A stretch of DNA of 64,000 nt from Catenulispora sp. MAP5-51 (GCF_041261205.1 NZ_JBGCCH010000002.1:496001-560000), one strand, 5' to 3'. Counted from the stretch's first letter, positions 11,001 to 18,584 are shown. The notes: a model not told the origin generated them from the sequence alone. A program made the numbers and translations.

Positions 11001-14000
11001 GAGTCGCAGCTCGATCTGCACGTCGCCATCGGCGAGGACCAGACCGAGCACTTCAGCGTGCCGGACGCCACCGCCTGGATCCGGCTGCGCACCGACGACC
11101 ACGCGCGGCTGATCAGCCCGGACGGGACGCCGGAGCGCAAGCCCGCCGCCGAGGACGCCGCCAGCCTCGACCCGCACCTGATGGCCTCCGAAGGGCTGCC
11201 GCTGGGCCAGGTCAAGAAGCTCTCGAACCTGGACGGGCTCTACCGGGACCTCACGGCCAAGCTGGCCGACCACCTGCCGGAGGAGGCGTCCGGCGATCTG
11301 GCCGCGCTGTTCCGCGCCGATCCGGCCGGCTCCTTCCTGCACGGCGCCGACGAGAAGCACGAGAACTGGCGCCGCATCGTCTCGGCGGTCTCCGGCCCCG
11401 GCCTCGTCCAGCGCGCCGACGCGCTGACCGGCGAGGGCGTGACGGTCAAGCTCCGGATCGATGGCAAAGACGTGCCGCTGCGGCTGTCCCTGGGGGATCT
11501 GAAGCCCGAGGAGGCCACCTCCCTGGGCCGCGACGACAAGCTGATGCCGATCTCGGTCCACCAGGCTTCGCAGACCTCGAGGATCCGCAGCTCCAGGCAG
11601 CAGGACCTGTCGCTGAGCACCTCGCTGGGCCTGGGCAAGAACAACGGCCTGTTCACCGCCACGATCAGCGGCCGCGAGACGAAGGCGGCGCGCTCCACGG
11701 TGTCCGGCGGCGTGCGGCAGTACACGCGCAGCCTCAGCGGCAGCACGCTGTTCGACGTCGGCGGCAAGCTGGGCTGGAAGCTGGAGCACCCCGAGAAGCC
11801 GCTCGAGGGCGAGGTCGACGGCGGCCTGCACCTGTGGGTCTCCTCGGACCTGGTCAAGGCCACGGCCGGGCTCGGCAAGCCGCTGCCGGTGCGTCCGCTG
11901 GCGCCGCACGAGCACTCGCCGCTGGCCACGACGCCCATCCACATGGCCGTCACCGGCGGCGGGATGGACGCGCTGCGCACCGAGATCGCGAAGAGGAACC
12001 CCGGTCTTTCCCACGAGTTCGGCACCGGCCGGTTCGCCGCGGAGCTGCCGCTGCTGTCCGGCGGCGGCGTGCGGGTCGCGCCGGGCGTGCACTGGGACGT
12101 CACGCCGACCGGCCGGCCGCAGGTCCTGAAGACGATGGCGGTCTACGTCGAGGGCCACGGCGAGGCCGGCACCGCGGTGGACCACGACCTGGAGGTCCGC
12201 GCGGGCAAGGGCGGCTCCGGCTTCGGCGGCGGCAAGGGCGACGACCTCACCGGCGGCGCCACGGTCAGCCACTCGCGCGACACGTCGCGGGGCTCGAACA
12301 CCGGACGCGGCGAGAACACCTCGCGGCTGATGACCGCCAAGACGGTGCAGATGGCGCTGGTCCGCACCCAGGTGCGGCACCGGGTCACCGGCGTCAGCAT
12401 CAGCGAGGGCAACGACAAGGGCAACGACGCCGGCAGGCCGGTCGAGCCGATCGAGACGGTCGGCGAGACGCTGGTCATGGTGCCGCTCAGCGAGCTGCAC
12501 GGCCGGCAGGACCTCTACGAGTTCCCCGGGGACAGTGCCGAGAAGGTCTTCGAGGGCTTCACGGCGCCGGGCGAGGGCGATCCGTCCCCGGCGTTGAAGG
12601 CCGGGATGCTGTTCGGCCCGGTCGGCGCGCACCCGGACGGCGGCCTCGGCCTGGAGGCGACGGCCAAGGCCGACGCGGCCTTCGGCGACCGCGACCTGAA
12701 CGAGCAGGTCCGCGACCTGCTCCAGACCCCGACGCTGGCCTCGCAGATCAGGAAGCTGAGTGACGGCGGCCTGACGCACCCGATCGTCACCGCCAGCGGC
12801 GGCCGCTACGAGCTGCGCATCCAGGCCAAGACCGTCGGCCGCCCGGTGCTGCACGACACCAACACCAGCGGCGGCACGAAGAGCTACAACGCCGACGTGG
12901 CGACGTCCAGCGAGCGCACCGGCAGCTCGAAGACCACCTCGGGCGCCGCGACCTTCGGCGTCGACACCCCGGCCGTGACCGCCACCGCCACGCACACCCG
13001 CTCCGGGGGCTCGGCCGACGTCCAGACCAGGGCCCGGCGCGACATCGAGTCCGAAGGCCTGCGCTACTCGGGCGACTCCGTGGACGAGTACCGCCAGGAC
13101 GTCGAGTACACGTACACGATCACCCGGATCTCGCATCCGCTGTGGAACCTGCACTTCGGCGACCGTCCGCCCGAGGCGCTGCAGAAGTCGGTCGGCGGCA
13201 GCTACGTGAGCGAAGTGCGCGTCTTCGAACGCACGACGCACGCCCTCGACACCCACGACACGCCCGAGAACGCACCTGCGGCCCGGCCGAAGCTTCCGGA
13301 CACCGCAGTCGCCCTCGACTGGCACGGCCAGGAGAAGATCAGCACTCTGTTCCGCGAGGCCGGCGGCACCGAGCAGCGGCACGCGCCCCTGGACGCGGCG
13401 GTGCTCAGCAAGGGCAGCTTCGGCGCCTCGCTGCACGACGTGCTCAAGCCCGGCGGCGCCGAGTTCCGCGGCGTGGACCTCGGCGGCCGCACGCTCATGA
13501 TGAAGCGCGGCGTCCTGGTCGAGGGCACGCTGAAGGCGCCGAAGAGCGTGGCGTTCCTCAAGAGCGGCACCGAACGCGAGTCCTTCAGCCACCGCGACGT
13601 CGGCACCACGACCGAGCACTCCGACAGCACGAAGCAGGAGACCAAGGGCCAGATCTCGGCCACCGGCGTCACCCCGCACGGCGTGACCGTCGGCGGCCGC
13701 GCGGGCCTGGGCCGCTCCGTCGAGGAACGCGAGAAGACCAGCGAGACGCACAGCACCGAGACCCGCCCGCGCTGGGAACGGCAACCCGGCGGCCTGTTCG
13801 CGGTGCACGTGCCGATCGAGCTGAAGCTCGACTTCGGACGCGGCGGCGAGCCGAGCACCACGACGGTCGACGTGCTGGTGCACGTGGACGCGGCGGGGGC
13901 GGAGGCGCTCGGGGTGCCGACGGCGAAGATCCGGGAGCTGCGGGGGGATCCGGAGCCGGCGCCGGTCGCGCCGGTCGCTCCCGTCGCGCCGCCGCACGAG

Positions 14001-17000
14001 CCGGCGCATGACTCACCGCACGAAGACCAGGCACCGAATCCTCCGCACGACCCGACGCACGAAGAACCCGCCCTTGACGCGATCCCACTCGACGACGCGA
14101 CTCGCGAAGAACTCAGACAGTTCACTCCCGAAGAGCTGACTCAGCTGGAGAACCTCGCGCGCGACACCTCGCCCGAGGACTTCCGCCGGCTCGTCATGCG
14201 CATAAGTCTGTCGCCCGGCACCGTTCCGGAGGCAGCTCTCCTGGAGCGCGTCCCCGGCCTGATGTCGCGCGATCATGTGCTGCACGCCGTCCAAGAGATC
14301 CGCGATCAGGAACCCGCCGCACCCACCACCCCCACCCACGCCTCCGTCGCCCCGCTCGTCGCCCCCTTCACCCATCCCGGCGACGACTCGGTCACCGTCC
14401 ACACCATCCCGGCCGGCACCACCGTCTACCGCCTCGTCGACATCCGCACCGCCGTGGCCCACCTCAACGGCCGCATCGAGCCGCGGAACAAGGTCGGCTG
14501 GATCCACCTCGGACGCGGCCTCTACACCGCCCCCGAGAGTGAGAGCGCCGCCGTCTACAACGACCGTTTCGACAAGGTCATGCTCCGCCTGACCCTGCGC
14601 CGGGACATGGTCGGCATGAACATCCGCGAGGCCGGCACCAACGCCGCCGAGATCGGCCACCAGCTCGGCGAGCAGCACGAGGACGGCTCCGTCCAGATCA
14701 GCGACGCCGGACGGCGGCTGCTCGACGGTTCCGACTTCGTCGCGGTCCACACCGGCGAGGCCGCCCCCTACGAGATCAAGTTCCACGAGGGCGCCCTCGA
14801 CGACTTCGACGTGCATCCCGATGACGCAGCGCTCGCGGGCTACGGCGACGGGGTCCTGGCGGTCTACGGCGACTGGGCCCAACATCCCACCGACCTGCCG
14901 CTGGACGCGGAACAAAACCTGGAGAAGATCGGCCTGTGGGCCACCGGCACGGCACTGCCCTGGCACCAGGTGACCGGCGAGCACGTCCGGCAGGTCGCCG
15001 ACGCGGTGGGCCTGCCGCACGACCAGTTGCGCCGGCTGTCGGAGACGCTGTTCCCGATCTACATCCCCGACACCCTCGACGAGCTGCGCGAGGCGGTCGG
15101 TGACGCGATGCCCTTCGCCACCATCAAGCAGCACCAGGACGACGTCAAACTCGTCGGCGACGCGCTGGCGAACATGACCAAGCCGAGGTACGACGAGTTC
15201 CGCACCCACGCCGGCTACCAGGACGTCGCCGACAAGGCCGCGGCCGTGGCGCGGCAGACCGACGACCTCGGGCACCTGGCCGCCGTCAACGACCTGCACG
15301 CCGCCGTCGAGCGGTTCACCGATGCGCTGCCGCCGGCGCAGCAGCAGCGGTTCGAGCACACCGACCTGTACAACGCCACCGGCCAGGCCTACGCCCGGGT
15401 CTCGATCGTCGAGCTGCGGCTGCGCCGCGACACCGGCGCGTTCCAGGTCCACATCGGGCACGACTTCGCGGACGACGCGACCCGCACCGCGTGGGTCGAG
15501 CACTTCCAGAAGGGCTTCACCGAGGGCACCGACGACGTCCTGTGGATCCGCAACATCAAGCACGACTCGGACAAGCACCTGAAGCCGGCCATCGACGCCA
15601 TGAAGGCCGGTCCCGACCGGCGCTACTTCACCGTCGCGCTGCACGGTTCGCCCGGCTCCACCCACGTCGGCAGCGGACACCTGTCGGTCAAGGAGATGGC
15701 CGCCCTCGTCCGCGCGGACAAGAGCTGGTCCCAGAACCAGCGGCCGGTCCGGCTGTTCTCCTGCTACACCGGCATGGACGACCACGGATACGCGCACGAG
15801 CTCGCCAAGGAGTTGGGCGTGGACGTCATCGCGCCGAACGACAAGGCGTGGGCCGACCGGAACGGCAACACGTACGTCTCGGAGAACCTGTACAAGTACG
15901 ACGCCAACGGCGTCCCGCGGCCGACCCCGAAGCGCAAGGAGCCTGAGACCGGCGCCTGGCGGCGGTTCTCGCCGGACGGGAAGGTCGAGCTGGAGCTCGC
16001 GCCCGGGCGGAAGCTGCCGCGCACGTCCGCGCTGACGCTGCTCACCCGGACGCTGCCGCGCACCGAGGACGAGATCAAGACCTGGCCCGAGGAGGCGCAC
16101 GAACCGCTGCGCGCGCTGGCCGGCGTCCTGGCCACCGGCGACACGCTCTTCGAGCGGCACCTGATCGACCAGCACATGAACAAGATGCGGGACGATCTGT
16201 CGGCGCTGCTGGACGACAAGACCGTCGAGAAGCTGGCCGCGCATGTGCCGCCCGGTCGCGACGACATCCGCCAAGCCCTGCATCAGCTTTCCCCGGAGCC
16301 GGACCATGATTCCGGCCCCGACACCAGCCCCGACACCGGCCCGGTACCGCTCGATCCCGTCGCCTTCACCCTGGAGGCACCGACCCCCGAGGAAGCCCTG
16401 GCGACCCTCACGACGCGGCTCCAGAACGACGAACACGTCTGGGTCTACGCCGGCAGCTCCCCGTTCGCCCGGCGGGTGACGCTGGTCGACGGGCAACCGC
16501 ATCTGGGATCGACCCGGCTCACCGCCGCGCACGTGGCCCAGTTCGGGGACGCCCAGGGCTTCGACCCCGACGACAGGCTGTCCCTCACCGATGCCGCCAA
16601 CCCTGCGCCCGCACAGGTCAAGCCGAACGGCAACCAGCGCATGCTGTTCCACAACACGTCGCTGATGCTGGGCCACTTCACCGGCGACATCGTGCGGGAC
16701 GGTGCCGTGACGCGCTTCGGCAACCAGCACCTCACCATCGACAAGGCGATGCCGGCTCTGTTCACCAAGCTGGCGACCCAGGATCCCGGGGAGGTGCGGA
16801 CGTTCCTGGCGCTGGTCCACGACAACCGCCACCTGGCCGGCACGACGATGACCGGCAACGGGTTCGTCGCCCCGGCCAACATCCACTTCCGCCCGGCCGC
16901 GAACCGCCAGCGCGCGATCGCGCTGCCGGCCTGGCTCGGCACCCAGAACCACCACACCGACCCGCCGCCGGACCCGGAGCCGACGGAGGTGACCACGGAC

Positions 17001-17495
17001 GTGACCTACGCGCGCTTCCGCGCCTTCGTCGACAATCGGCTGGCGGACCTCGAGGTCCCGGACGAGGACCGCGCCGAGCTGATGGGCTCGCTGGACTGGA
17101 CCGCGAGCCGCTTCGACCCGAACCCGGACGCCCTGACCCCGGCCGCCCGCGACGCGCTGTTCGCCGGCCTGTACCTGAACGCCGGCGAGCGCCTGGACTT
17201 CAGCAAGAAGGCCGTGGTCCTGCAGAGCCTGGCCGGCCACGACGTCCCCATGCCGCTGAAGCTGATCGTGCGGGAGAAGTCCAAGGTGGGCCCCGCCCTG
17301 CGCACGTCCCTGACGCAGCTGCGCGGCGAACTCCCCGAGGGCTCGGCCGCCCGAGCCGCGATCCAGGCCCTCCTGGACCACCCGGACAGGGAACTGCGCC
17401 CCGCGGCCCCTCCCCTGAGCGAGGCGATATCGGTGATCATGGACCATTACTGGCCGACCATCCTCAGCTGGATGCCGGCACCGCAACCGGAATAG
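2034..17495 (+). CDS. Giant (5153-aa) ESX-type multidomain toxin-like protein
   Basis: The N-terminal 290 residues are helical and resemble the WXG-like head of actinobacterial ESX toxins of the CpnT type (motif WPDADEDKIARF). Domains recognised by motif, in order: OTU-like Cys/His region with GEGDCTVASL (Cys491) and NHYRAL (His722); TcdA/TcdB or OCH1-like glycosyltransferase starting at IPRVLHSIW (residue 952) with DxD at D1086/D1088; helical modules to about 1700; a His/Cys module (H1829, C1869); more helical modules; a beta-rich region of about 1350 residues (roughly 2640-3980); a Pro-rich linker (3980-4015); an ADP-ribosyltransferase-like stretch (R4133, GLYTA near 4164); a second His/Cys module (H4537, C4577); and a C-terminal domain I do not recognise. 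There is no signal peptide, as expected for ESX export. Secretion and toxicity are inferred. The next gene, 15 nt downstream, may encode immunity. Confidence 0.85.
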   Translation: MGIDLPEPLRWLFKLTGSEWPDADEDKIARFGEQVGGFSDKIDSVNSNMVDTVRLANLSNSGPAMSQYTDNLRDVVNNGMPGMSVGARAMAVEIHDAALQAEYSKGTAVINMAIMAPMIVEAIANAPETFGATMAIAEAGVAAVRTTVPKLLTQMVEKVVTNTAMMEAGDLAVQGYQVLIKRDRAGFDGNLSLNTVEMGAIGGAVDGALSGALMKAAPKFFKAAENDVTDASKLVWAPPKWANMATQVANNTVTSLIMDGINGQPIDGLSLLQGAALGAAMGGLHHSPGVKVKPFDDFHMNEDFLNGDSWVRPNSAYEDNKTGTNDFSFNVRRQPGSTDGSKTVWYGDPEVTHPEGTPPLNERLGSVIDKTLENHPEGAPKPRFTVLENVPPAQLDGIRTLAADKGVDIVVPHGAVETGPHGSIRVPGTDGGSGFRMVRPDGTVEHLGSVYDPRQTVGDSITGGEPPEARIALGSGGTKFVSKEVAGEGDCTVASLADSALSQGVTKKSIHAEGLDLSTDGGMREFRNRIADQVTSQSTDTRPGSAVLLGELSPDGARTILDRIGSPKASSSSHIDALDLAGSATPHTMDRDFTGFPERKIADPVQELSRRLEQNPATVLSALEDHYSSDGDKGMAQLAAYAKAKVDAGGDVPRHRDLLDYAIRERTLAETPLGGEMLQAVAHTLGLDVVVVSDDKPAFHLNGDSSKRVYIHRVSTEDGRNHYRALRPANSKGTQTKPLGKLNKRTPHPLPGDRARPSRHSEGDGTGEKPRGTKTTKTSETSHTGDAPKSHSTTGSGGSRRARGRVPVSSRGGHGALTRRPDGSAGNALHRLAGGAHDPNDHGLMAPTTPHPDVPREPAQDVRDLMRDAGYTRGAPDRPLDGFENVGGPDVMGVRQVPAKPDFLGGRRLDDLPQENLDRFFAGIDLARTDGPPHDLTDLFSGPGAQHDPPQIPRVLHSIWLGGPLHTGDAAHRSFLDTMRDNAATTGLTSVLWTDVPRHEIDALRRLAPGDEPSEREQRIQQMLDWAGTHNIRLAGIDEVFAGDDRAELHAEIATERGRGTKYSYATASDLLRLDIMHRFGGFYTDGDNRATGHLATLIGEVEADTGHGQFALSRLDGAENNSAFIAPAGNRIVEQYRATLKQRYALSLNDVLAEKGAQGRDNQMQTWRDLTRPSLLSHRNVRAEVINRTGPTPWLFAKLAAAVRDPAEPNTGSKWLRGIDKADLDTGSASAWVPNPHAPAGPPQAHPDPEKVVRAAVTILHREAASREGVLHLPSVMDVIAEAAPGHQEQIWHAVLHTMNETWPHGEHPKPDIVVSGRFANSQRSKDPLLLNQSVPRSVKDYLNDSGLFPEATLHSAAGFDTKPPEDRWLHQDMENAEFGHLSIQDARDVYHLHKGLFNDDSLLDGSEIEQTTKVLELLHVTSPRGDHSDPLWAHKALRDLVEARFGNEGNYDKDTHLKALLDDHRHFMRRGQPTQEAYRRHLAYAKAVPTGTKPEELATRLSSEPPKRRFFKTLTADDNVRRWDRAVDVLALGEKLGGNLSHGQQRGLWKLIGLYYNSPDRVASTKPLTLEDLDGFRNWLTDVHHAPASTTDRVTWTRRMAERANDLSRVSGKITPEQLAQNARNRPDEPPAGTSSGQGHHLGAGTNLSGHQASASTSTDPHYGTGHSEPRATLKQFHEDAVQTGREFDELGPLVEHLPPAQFRDLITRSGTATEHPQRQELLRQLHANIAQLEPAEVRASIQGSRFHRHLSDELRAYGPDPEVDARDLPAFHDAAEADRFRAEYVEARPDGSGIWIRDPHSPDDMATRHASTTMLADPGHFSVTMHGSPEQVRVGKTTLSAHDMANLLRHTPEWNDDPRPIRLIACNTGEHDEGFAQQLADLLGVEVKAPNTTVWGRPGGKPYASALVRRPDGTYRPVKESDGAYRVFSPRTAGPDGSDGRSPIRLDTADLGRKPALTVLSRAIAGPFGDALAGSDPVTRKIVGDWRHLMGQSGGDSEKAFDVSESARDTLDKVLTPDTIEWMARHAPEGTEVKQALDALSLSKARNRPDHGETPSGPATAYVYDPVTAHAMSAGLSVDPVTAHQLSAVHRALFPDTAPSDTASIRQAHSLMMLARADRGSGTVRPAHVQDVIRHRFGPDATATPEHIQQLSDEYTALKTLGPVDQHAWRTHLEYQKARDTQVSGVPRSFTADRAPTEREARTWTDVLTVADGIGFHPDADHPGAELSALWSTAEAHREVLPAHSAALERPLRYSDIESLGRQLGLHRNIAEGETELEFVRRLSTNIGEFHAAHPNERLSASAMARHLDAHEGTRAPAARPTRTAAPPQPRTEITDDQARALSAGLGERTSPTEAGHLVPPEGIKKLAALNLKKFPAFSDPRREPQLSDFTDIVHQLLGPEHDLKTGVATLAAAATRARKPGSLSSLDGALFHDDGDFVRAPWSRVRYEAYVPWSDRHAIERDAALVYYHAFGEHAPANPDAGTVRNMRRAMQVAKLAHSSYDRRGQSDPEAFYRQLGNRLRPRAGESGSDTDSFRRLITAAGSGDGRYQNPDFLAGPMRGRLNGAADPRPPLGHSLPRADVEASRAHAKKLPGLFTPTGFGGHEQIETRLRALIPGRGPLHFEVGLPIELREGFGAMADRGLTLRVTRDGHAYDVHLKALLKGGPERVEESKATAKNESRMFRTGDDGGASLGTSRTLTVDGGVKAGFGPLTLAANAGASRIRSRELTSSEAFGGDIYLDPSDGTARHTIQTQVHIEVTDTATGRWAQDVPPADAPAHTVELRIQEHLTATEGFDKEPHAVTRALDDPSIDHLLAERTGYGDELKHSFLTDLHDKGLVLDDKARAAVDGYFAELSSPHNVASLHTTDPLRRAGLTTSITAKGREGDSVPITLGAHAIPRTLTQVSESRSGLKMDTVARHTVKQGVSTGRGGGLPGSLTGGGKSHDSTATLGVNGASTRTENASLESAFTVTRTVRAEDTNASYRMESQLDLHVAIGEDQTEHFSVPDATAWIRLRTDDHARLISPDGTPERKPAAEDAASLDPHLMASEGLPLGQVKKLSNLDGLYRDLTAKLADHLPEEASGDLAALFRADPAGSFLHGADEKHENWRRIVSAVSGPGLVQRADALTGEGVTVKLRIDGKDVPLRLSLGDLKPEEATSLGRDDKLMPISVHQASQTSRIRSSRQQDLSLSTSLGLGKNNGLFTATISGRETKAARSTVSGGVRQYTRSLSGSTLFDVGGKLGWKLEHPEKPLEGEVDGGLHLWVSSDLVKATAGLGKPLPVRPLAPHEHSPLATTPIHMAVTGGGMDALRTEIAKRNPGLSHEFGTGRFAAELPLLSGGGVRVAPGVHWDVTPTGRPQVLKTMAVYVEGHGEAGTAVDHDLEVRAGKGGSGFGGGKGDDLTGGATVSHSRDTSRGSNTGRGENTSRLMTAKTVQMALVRTQVRHRVTGVSISEGNDKGNDAGRPVEPIETVGETLVMVPLSELHGRQDLYEFPGDSAEKVFEGFTAPGEGDPSPALKAGMLFGPVGAHPDGGLGLEATAKADAAFGDRDLNEQVRDLLQTPTLASQIRKLSDGGLTHPIVTASGGRYELRIQAKTVGRPVLHDTNTSGGTKSYNADVATSSERTGSSKTTSGAATFGVDTPAVTATATHTRSGGSADVQTRARRDIESEGLRYSGDSVDEYRQDVEYTYTITRISHPLWNLHFGDRPPEALQKSVGGSYVSEVRVFERTTHALDTHDTPENAPAARPKLPDTAVALDWHGQEKISTLFREAGGTEQRHAPLDAAVLSKGSFGASLHDVLKPGGAEFRGVDLGGRTLMMKRGVLVEGTLKAPKSVAFLKSGTERESFSHRDVGTTTEHSDSTKQETKGQISATGVTPHGVTVGGRAGLGRSVEEREKTSETHSTETRPRWERQPGGLFAVHVPIELKLDFGRGGEPSTTTVDVLVHVDAAGAEALGVPTAKIRELRGDPEPAPVAPVAPVAPPHEPAHDSPHEDQAPNPPHDPTHEEPALDAIPLDDATREELRQFTPEELTQLENLARDTSPEDFRRLVMRISLSPGTVPEAALLERVPGLMSRDHVLHAVQEIRDQEPAAPTTPTHASVAPLVAPFTHPGDDSVTVHTIPAGTTVYRLVDIRTAVAHLNGRIEPRNKVGWIHLGRGLYTAPESESAAVYNDRFDKVMLRLTLRRDMVGMNIREAGTNAAEIGHQLGEQHEDGSVQISDAGRRLLDGSDFVAVHTGEAAPYEIKFHEGALDDFDVHPDDAALAGYGDGVLAVYGDWAQHPTDLPLDAEQNLEKIGLWATGTALPWHQVTGEHVRQVADAVGLPHDQLRRLSETLFPIYIPDTLDELREAVGDAMPFATIKQHQDDVKLVGDALANMTKPRYDEFRTHAGYQDVADKAAAVARQTDDLGHLAAVNDLHAAVERFTDALPPAQQQRFEHTDLYNATGQAYARVSIVELRLRRDTGAFQVHIGHDFADDATRTAWVEHFQKGFTEGTDDVLWIRNIKHDSDKHLKPAIDAMKAGPDRRYFTVALHGSPGSTHVGSGHLSVKEMAALVRADKSWSQNQRPVRLFSCYTGMDDHGYAHELAKELGVDVIAPNDKAWADRNGNTYVSENLYKYDANGVPRPTPKRKEPETGAWRRFSPDGKVELELAPGRKLPRTSALTLLTRTLPRTEDEIKTWPEEAHEPLRALAGVLATGDTLFERHLIDQHMNKMRDDLSALLDDKTVEKLAAHVPPGRDDIRQALHQLSPEPDHDSGPDTSPDTGPVPLDPVAFTLEAPTPEEALATLTTRLQNDEHVWVYAGSSPFARRVTLVDGQPHLGSTRLTAAHVAQFGDAQGFDPDDRLSLTDAANPAPAQVKPNGNQRMLFHNTSLMLGHFTGDIVRDGAVTRFGNQHLTIDKAMPALFTKLATQDPGEVRTFLALVHDNRHLAGTTMTGNGFVAPANIHFRPAANRQRAIALPAWLGTQNHHTDPPPDPEPTEVTTDVTYARFRAFVDNRLADLEVPDEDRAELMGSLDWTASRFDPNPDALTPAARDALFAGLYLNAGERLDFSKKAVVLQSLAGHDVPMPLKLIVREKSKVGPALRTSLTQLRGELPEGSAARAAIQALLDHPDRELRPAAPPLSEAISVIMDHYWPTILSWMPAPQPE
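7340..8170 (+). repeat. Copy 1 of an intragenic His/Cys module in the giant protein
   Basis: In-frame protein-level repeat of about 275-300 residues. It carries VTMHGSPEQV (H1829) and, exactly 40 residues later, LIACNTG (C1869), then VKAPNTTVWG and, further on, YRVFSPRT and LTVLSRAI. The partner copy is at 15390-16290. The HG...(A/S)C-x-TG layout resembles clan CD cysteine peptidases (C80/caspase type), which is inference. Boundaries are approximate. Confidence 0.7.
15390..16290 (+). repeat. Copy 2 of the His/Cys module in the giant protein
   Basis: Matches copy 1 at 7340-8170: VALHGSPGST (H4537), then 40 residues later LFSCYTG (C4577), then VIAPNDKAWA, and later WRRFSPDG and LTLLTRTL. Identical His-Cys spacing and flanking order show an internal duplication. 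The copies lie about 2700 residues apart, bracketing the beta-rich region. Boundaries are approximate. Confidence 0.7.
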
Positions 17496-17510
17496 GAACA
17501 ACGACGACCC

Positions 17511-17888
17511 ATGCCGCCCACGACACGCATCGCCAAAGTCTTCGACGGAGCCGACGACGGCGTCCCGTTCTACCTCCCGACCCACCCGCGCCTGTCCCCG
17601 GCCGAGCGCGACCGGCCTCTGGCCTACCTCGCGGCGGGCACGGCGCTGCTGATGACCACCGCGACCGAGCCCGACTTCGTCGAGCCGAAGCGCGGCGAGG
17701 TGGTGCCGATGAACTTCCGCACCGACGGCACCTGGGTCTGGAACGACGCGCTCGCCTACTACCTCGCCGAATACGGCTTCGCGCCGGAACCGGACTTCCT
17801 GGCCGCGATGGAGGCGGCCGGGTGGACGTGCCCGACCCCGGACGCCGAGGTGGTCGAGCGCGCGCTGGAGGAGTTGTTCGGGGAGTAG
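17511..17888 (+). CDS. Small acidic protein, candidate immunity protein or chaperone of the giant toxin
   Basis: 125 residues, strongly acidic (motifs DDGVPFYLPTHPRL, FVEPKRGEVVP, TWVWNDALAYYLAEYG, ALEELFGE), with no signal peptide or membrane segment. It lies 15 nt after the giant gene on the same strand and is the last gene of that run. Small acidic proteins right after a polymorphic toxin are usually immunity proteins, so this is my leading suggestion by position only. I do not recognise a named family. Alternatively it may be an ESX-specific chaperone for the effector. Confidence 0.6.
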   Translation: MPPTTRIAKVFDGADDGVPFYLPTHPRLSPAERDRPLAYLAAGTALLMTTATEPDFVEPKRGEVVPMNFRTDGTWVWNDALAYYLAEYGFAPEPDFLAAMEAAGWTCPTPDAEVVERALEELFGE

Positions 17889-17915
17889 GGGACTCGGTCC
17901 GGGCGCATTCGGCGC

Positions 17916-18584
17916 CTACGCGCCACCGTCGCCAGGCCGGACGTCGCCTGGCGCGTCAGAGAATCGATCCGCCCCGCATACCTTGTCGGCCAAAGCCCGC
18001 TGCCACTCGACGGCATCCGCGCCCCGATAGTCCAAGATCAAAATATCATTCCCCTCCTGATACATCGAGTGCGTCACGCTGGCGGTCTCCGTTCCCCACG
18101 TCCGTTCGATCCGTATCGGGATGGGGAGCTTCCCCACGCCTACGGCCGCACAGTCCGTGACCTGATACGCAATCGTCACAGCGACTGTTTCCCCGGGCTG
18201 GAGCGTGAAGGGCACGGAAGCGGAAGGCTTCGAGAAAGGGTGCGTGATACCAGAGTCATCGCTCGCCAGGAGACGCAGTCCGGGCTCGTCCCGGCCCACA
18301 CCGACGATGCGCAGCGCACTCCACCCGTCGTTCTTGATCAAGACGCCGGTGGTGAACTCCTTGCGGTCCTGCCGCCAGGTGTCTCCCCCGTCTCCGGGCT
18401 GCGGAGAGGTGACTCGCGCATGGACACTGCCCGACAGCCATAGCAATACGCTTGAAATCCCCAGCACAAGAGCGGCAGAACCGCCGGCCAGGAGCCGCAT
18501 TGGCCTCTTGGTGGTCACGGCGGTGCCAGAGCTCTCGGACACCGCAGTCTCGTCAGCACCCGTCACGCGCCAAGCATGGTCCAT
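17916..18584 (-). CDS. Membrane-anchored extracytoplasmic protein, unknown function
   Basis: 222 residues with one transmembrane segment at about residues 31-52 (LLAGGSAALVLGISSVLLWL). A beta-rich extracytoplasmic domain follows, containing Thr/Val strands and two Cys (DCAAVG, KVCGAD) that could form a disulphide. The topology suggests the first 30 residues stay in the cytoplasm. It converges on the small acidic gene at 17511-17888 with a 27-nt gap and is transcribed toward it. No known domain recognised. The ATG at 18584 gives the first Met in the frame. Confidence 0.65.
   Translation of the reverse strand: MDHAWRVTGADETAVSESSGTAVTTKRPMRLLAGGSAALVLGISSVLLWLSGSVHARVTSPQPGDGGDTWRQDRKEFTTGVLIKNDGWSALRIVGVGRDEPGLRLLASDDSGITHPFSKPSASVPFTLQPGETVAVTIAYQVTDCAAVGVGKLPIPIRIERTWGTETASVTHSMYQEGNDILILDYRGADAVEWQRALADKVCGADRFSDAPGDVRPGDGGA

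Noticed and set aside
6408-14009. A 2533-codon open frame on the minus strand
   Set aside because: It lies wholly inside the giant gene. The translation is Arg/Gly/Val/Asp-rich without family motifs, which is the usual antisense shadow of high-GC coding DNA.
14013-17585. A 1190-codon minus-strand open frame
   Set aside because: Another antisense shadow of the giant gene; the plus-strand frame has domain motifs and the expected codon-position GC pattern.
1-17888. ESX core components (EccB/C/D, MycP) expected beside the WXG-like genes
   Set aside because: None of the genes here has the FtsK-type ATPase, subtilisin or membrane-channel motifs; they may lie upstream of the window.
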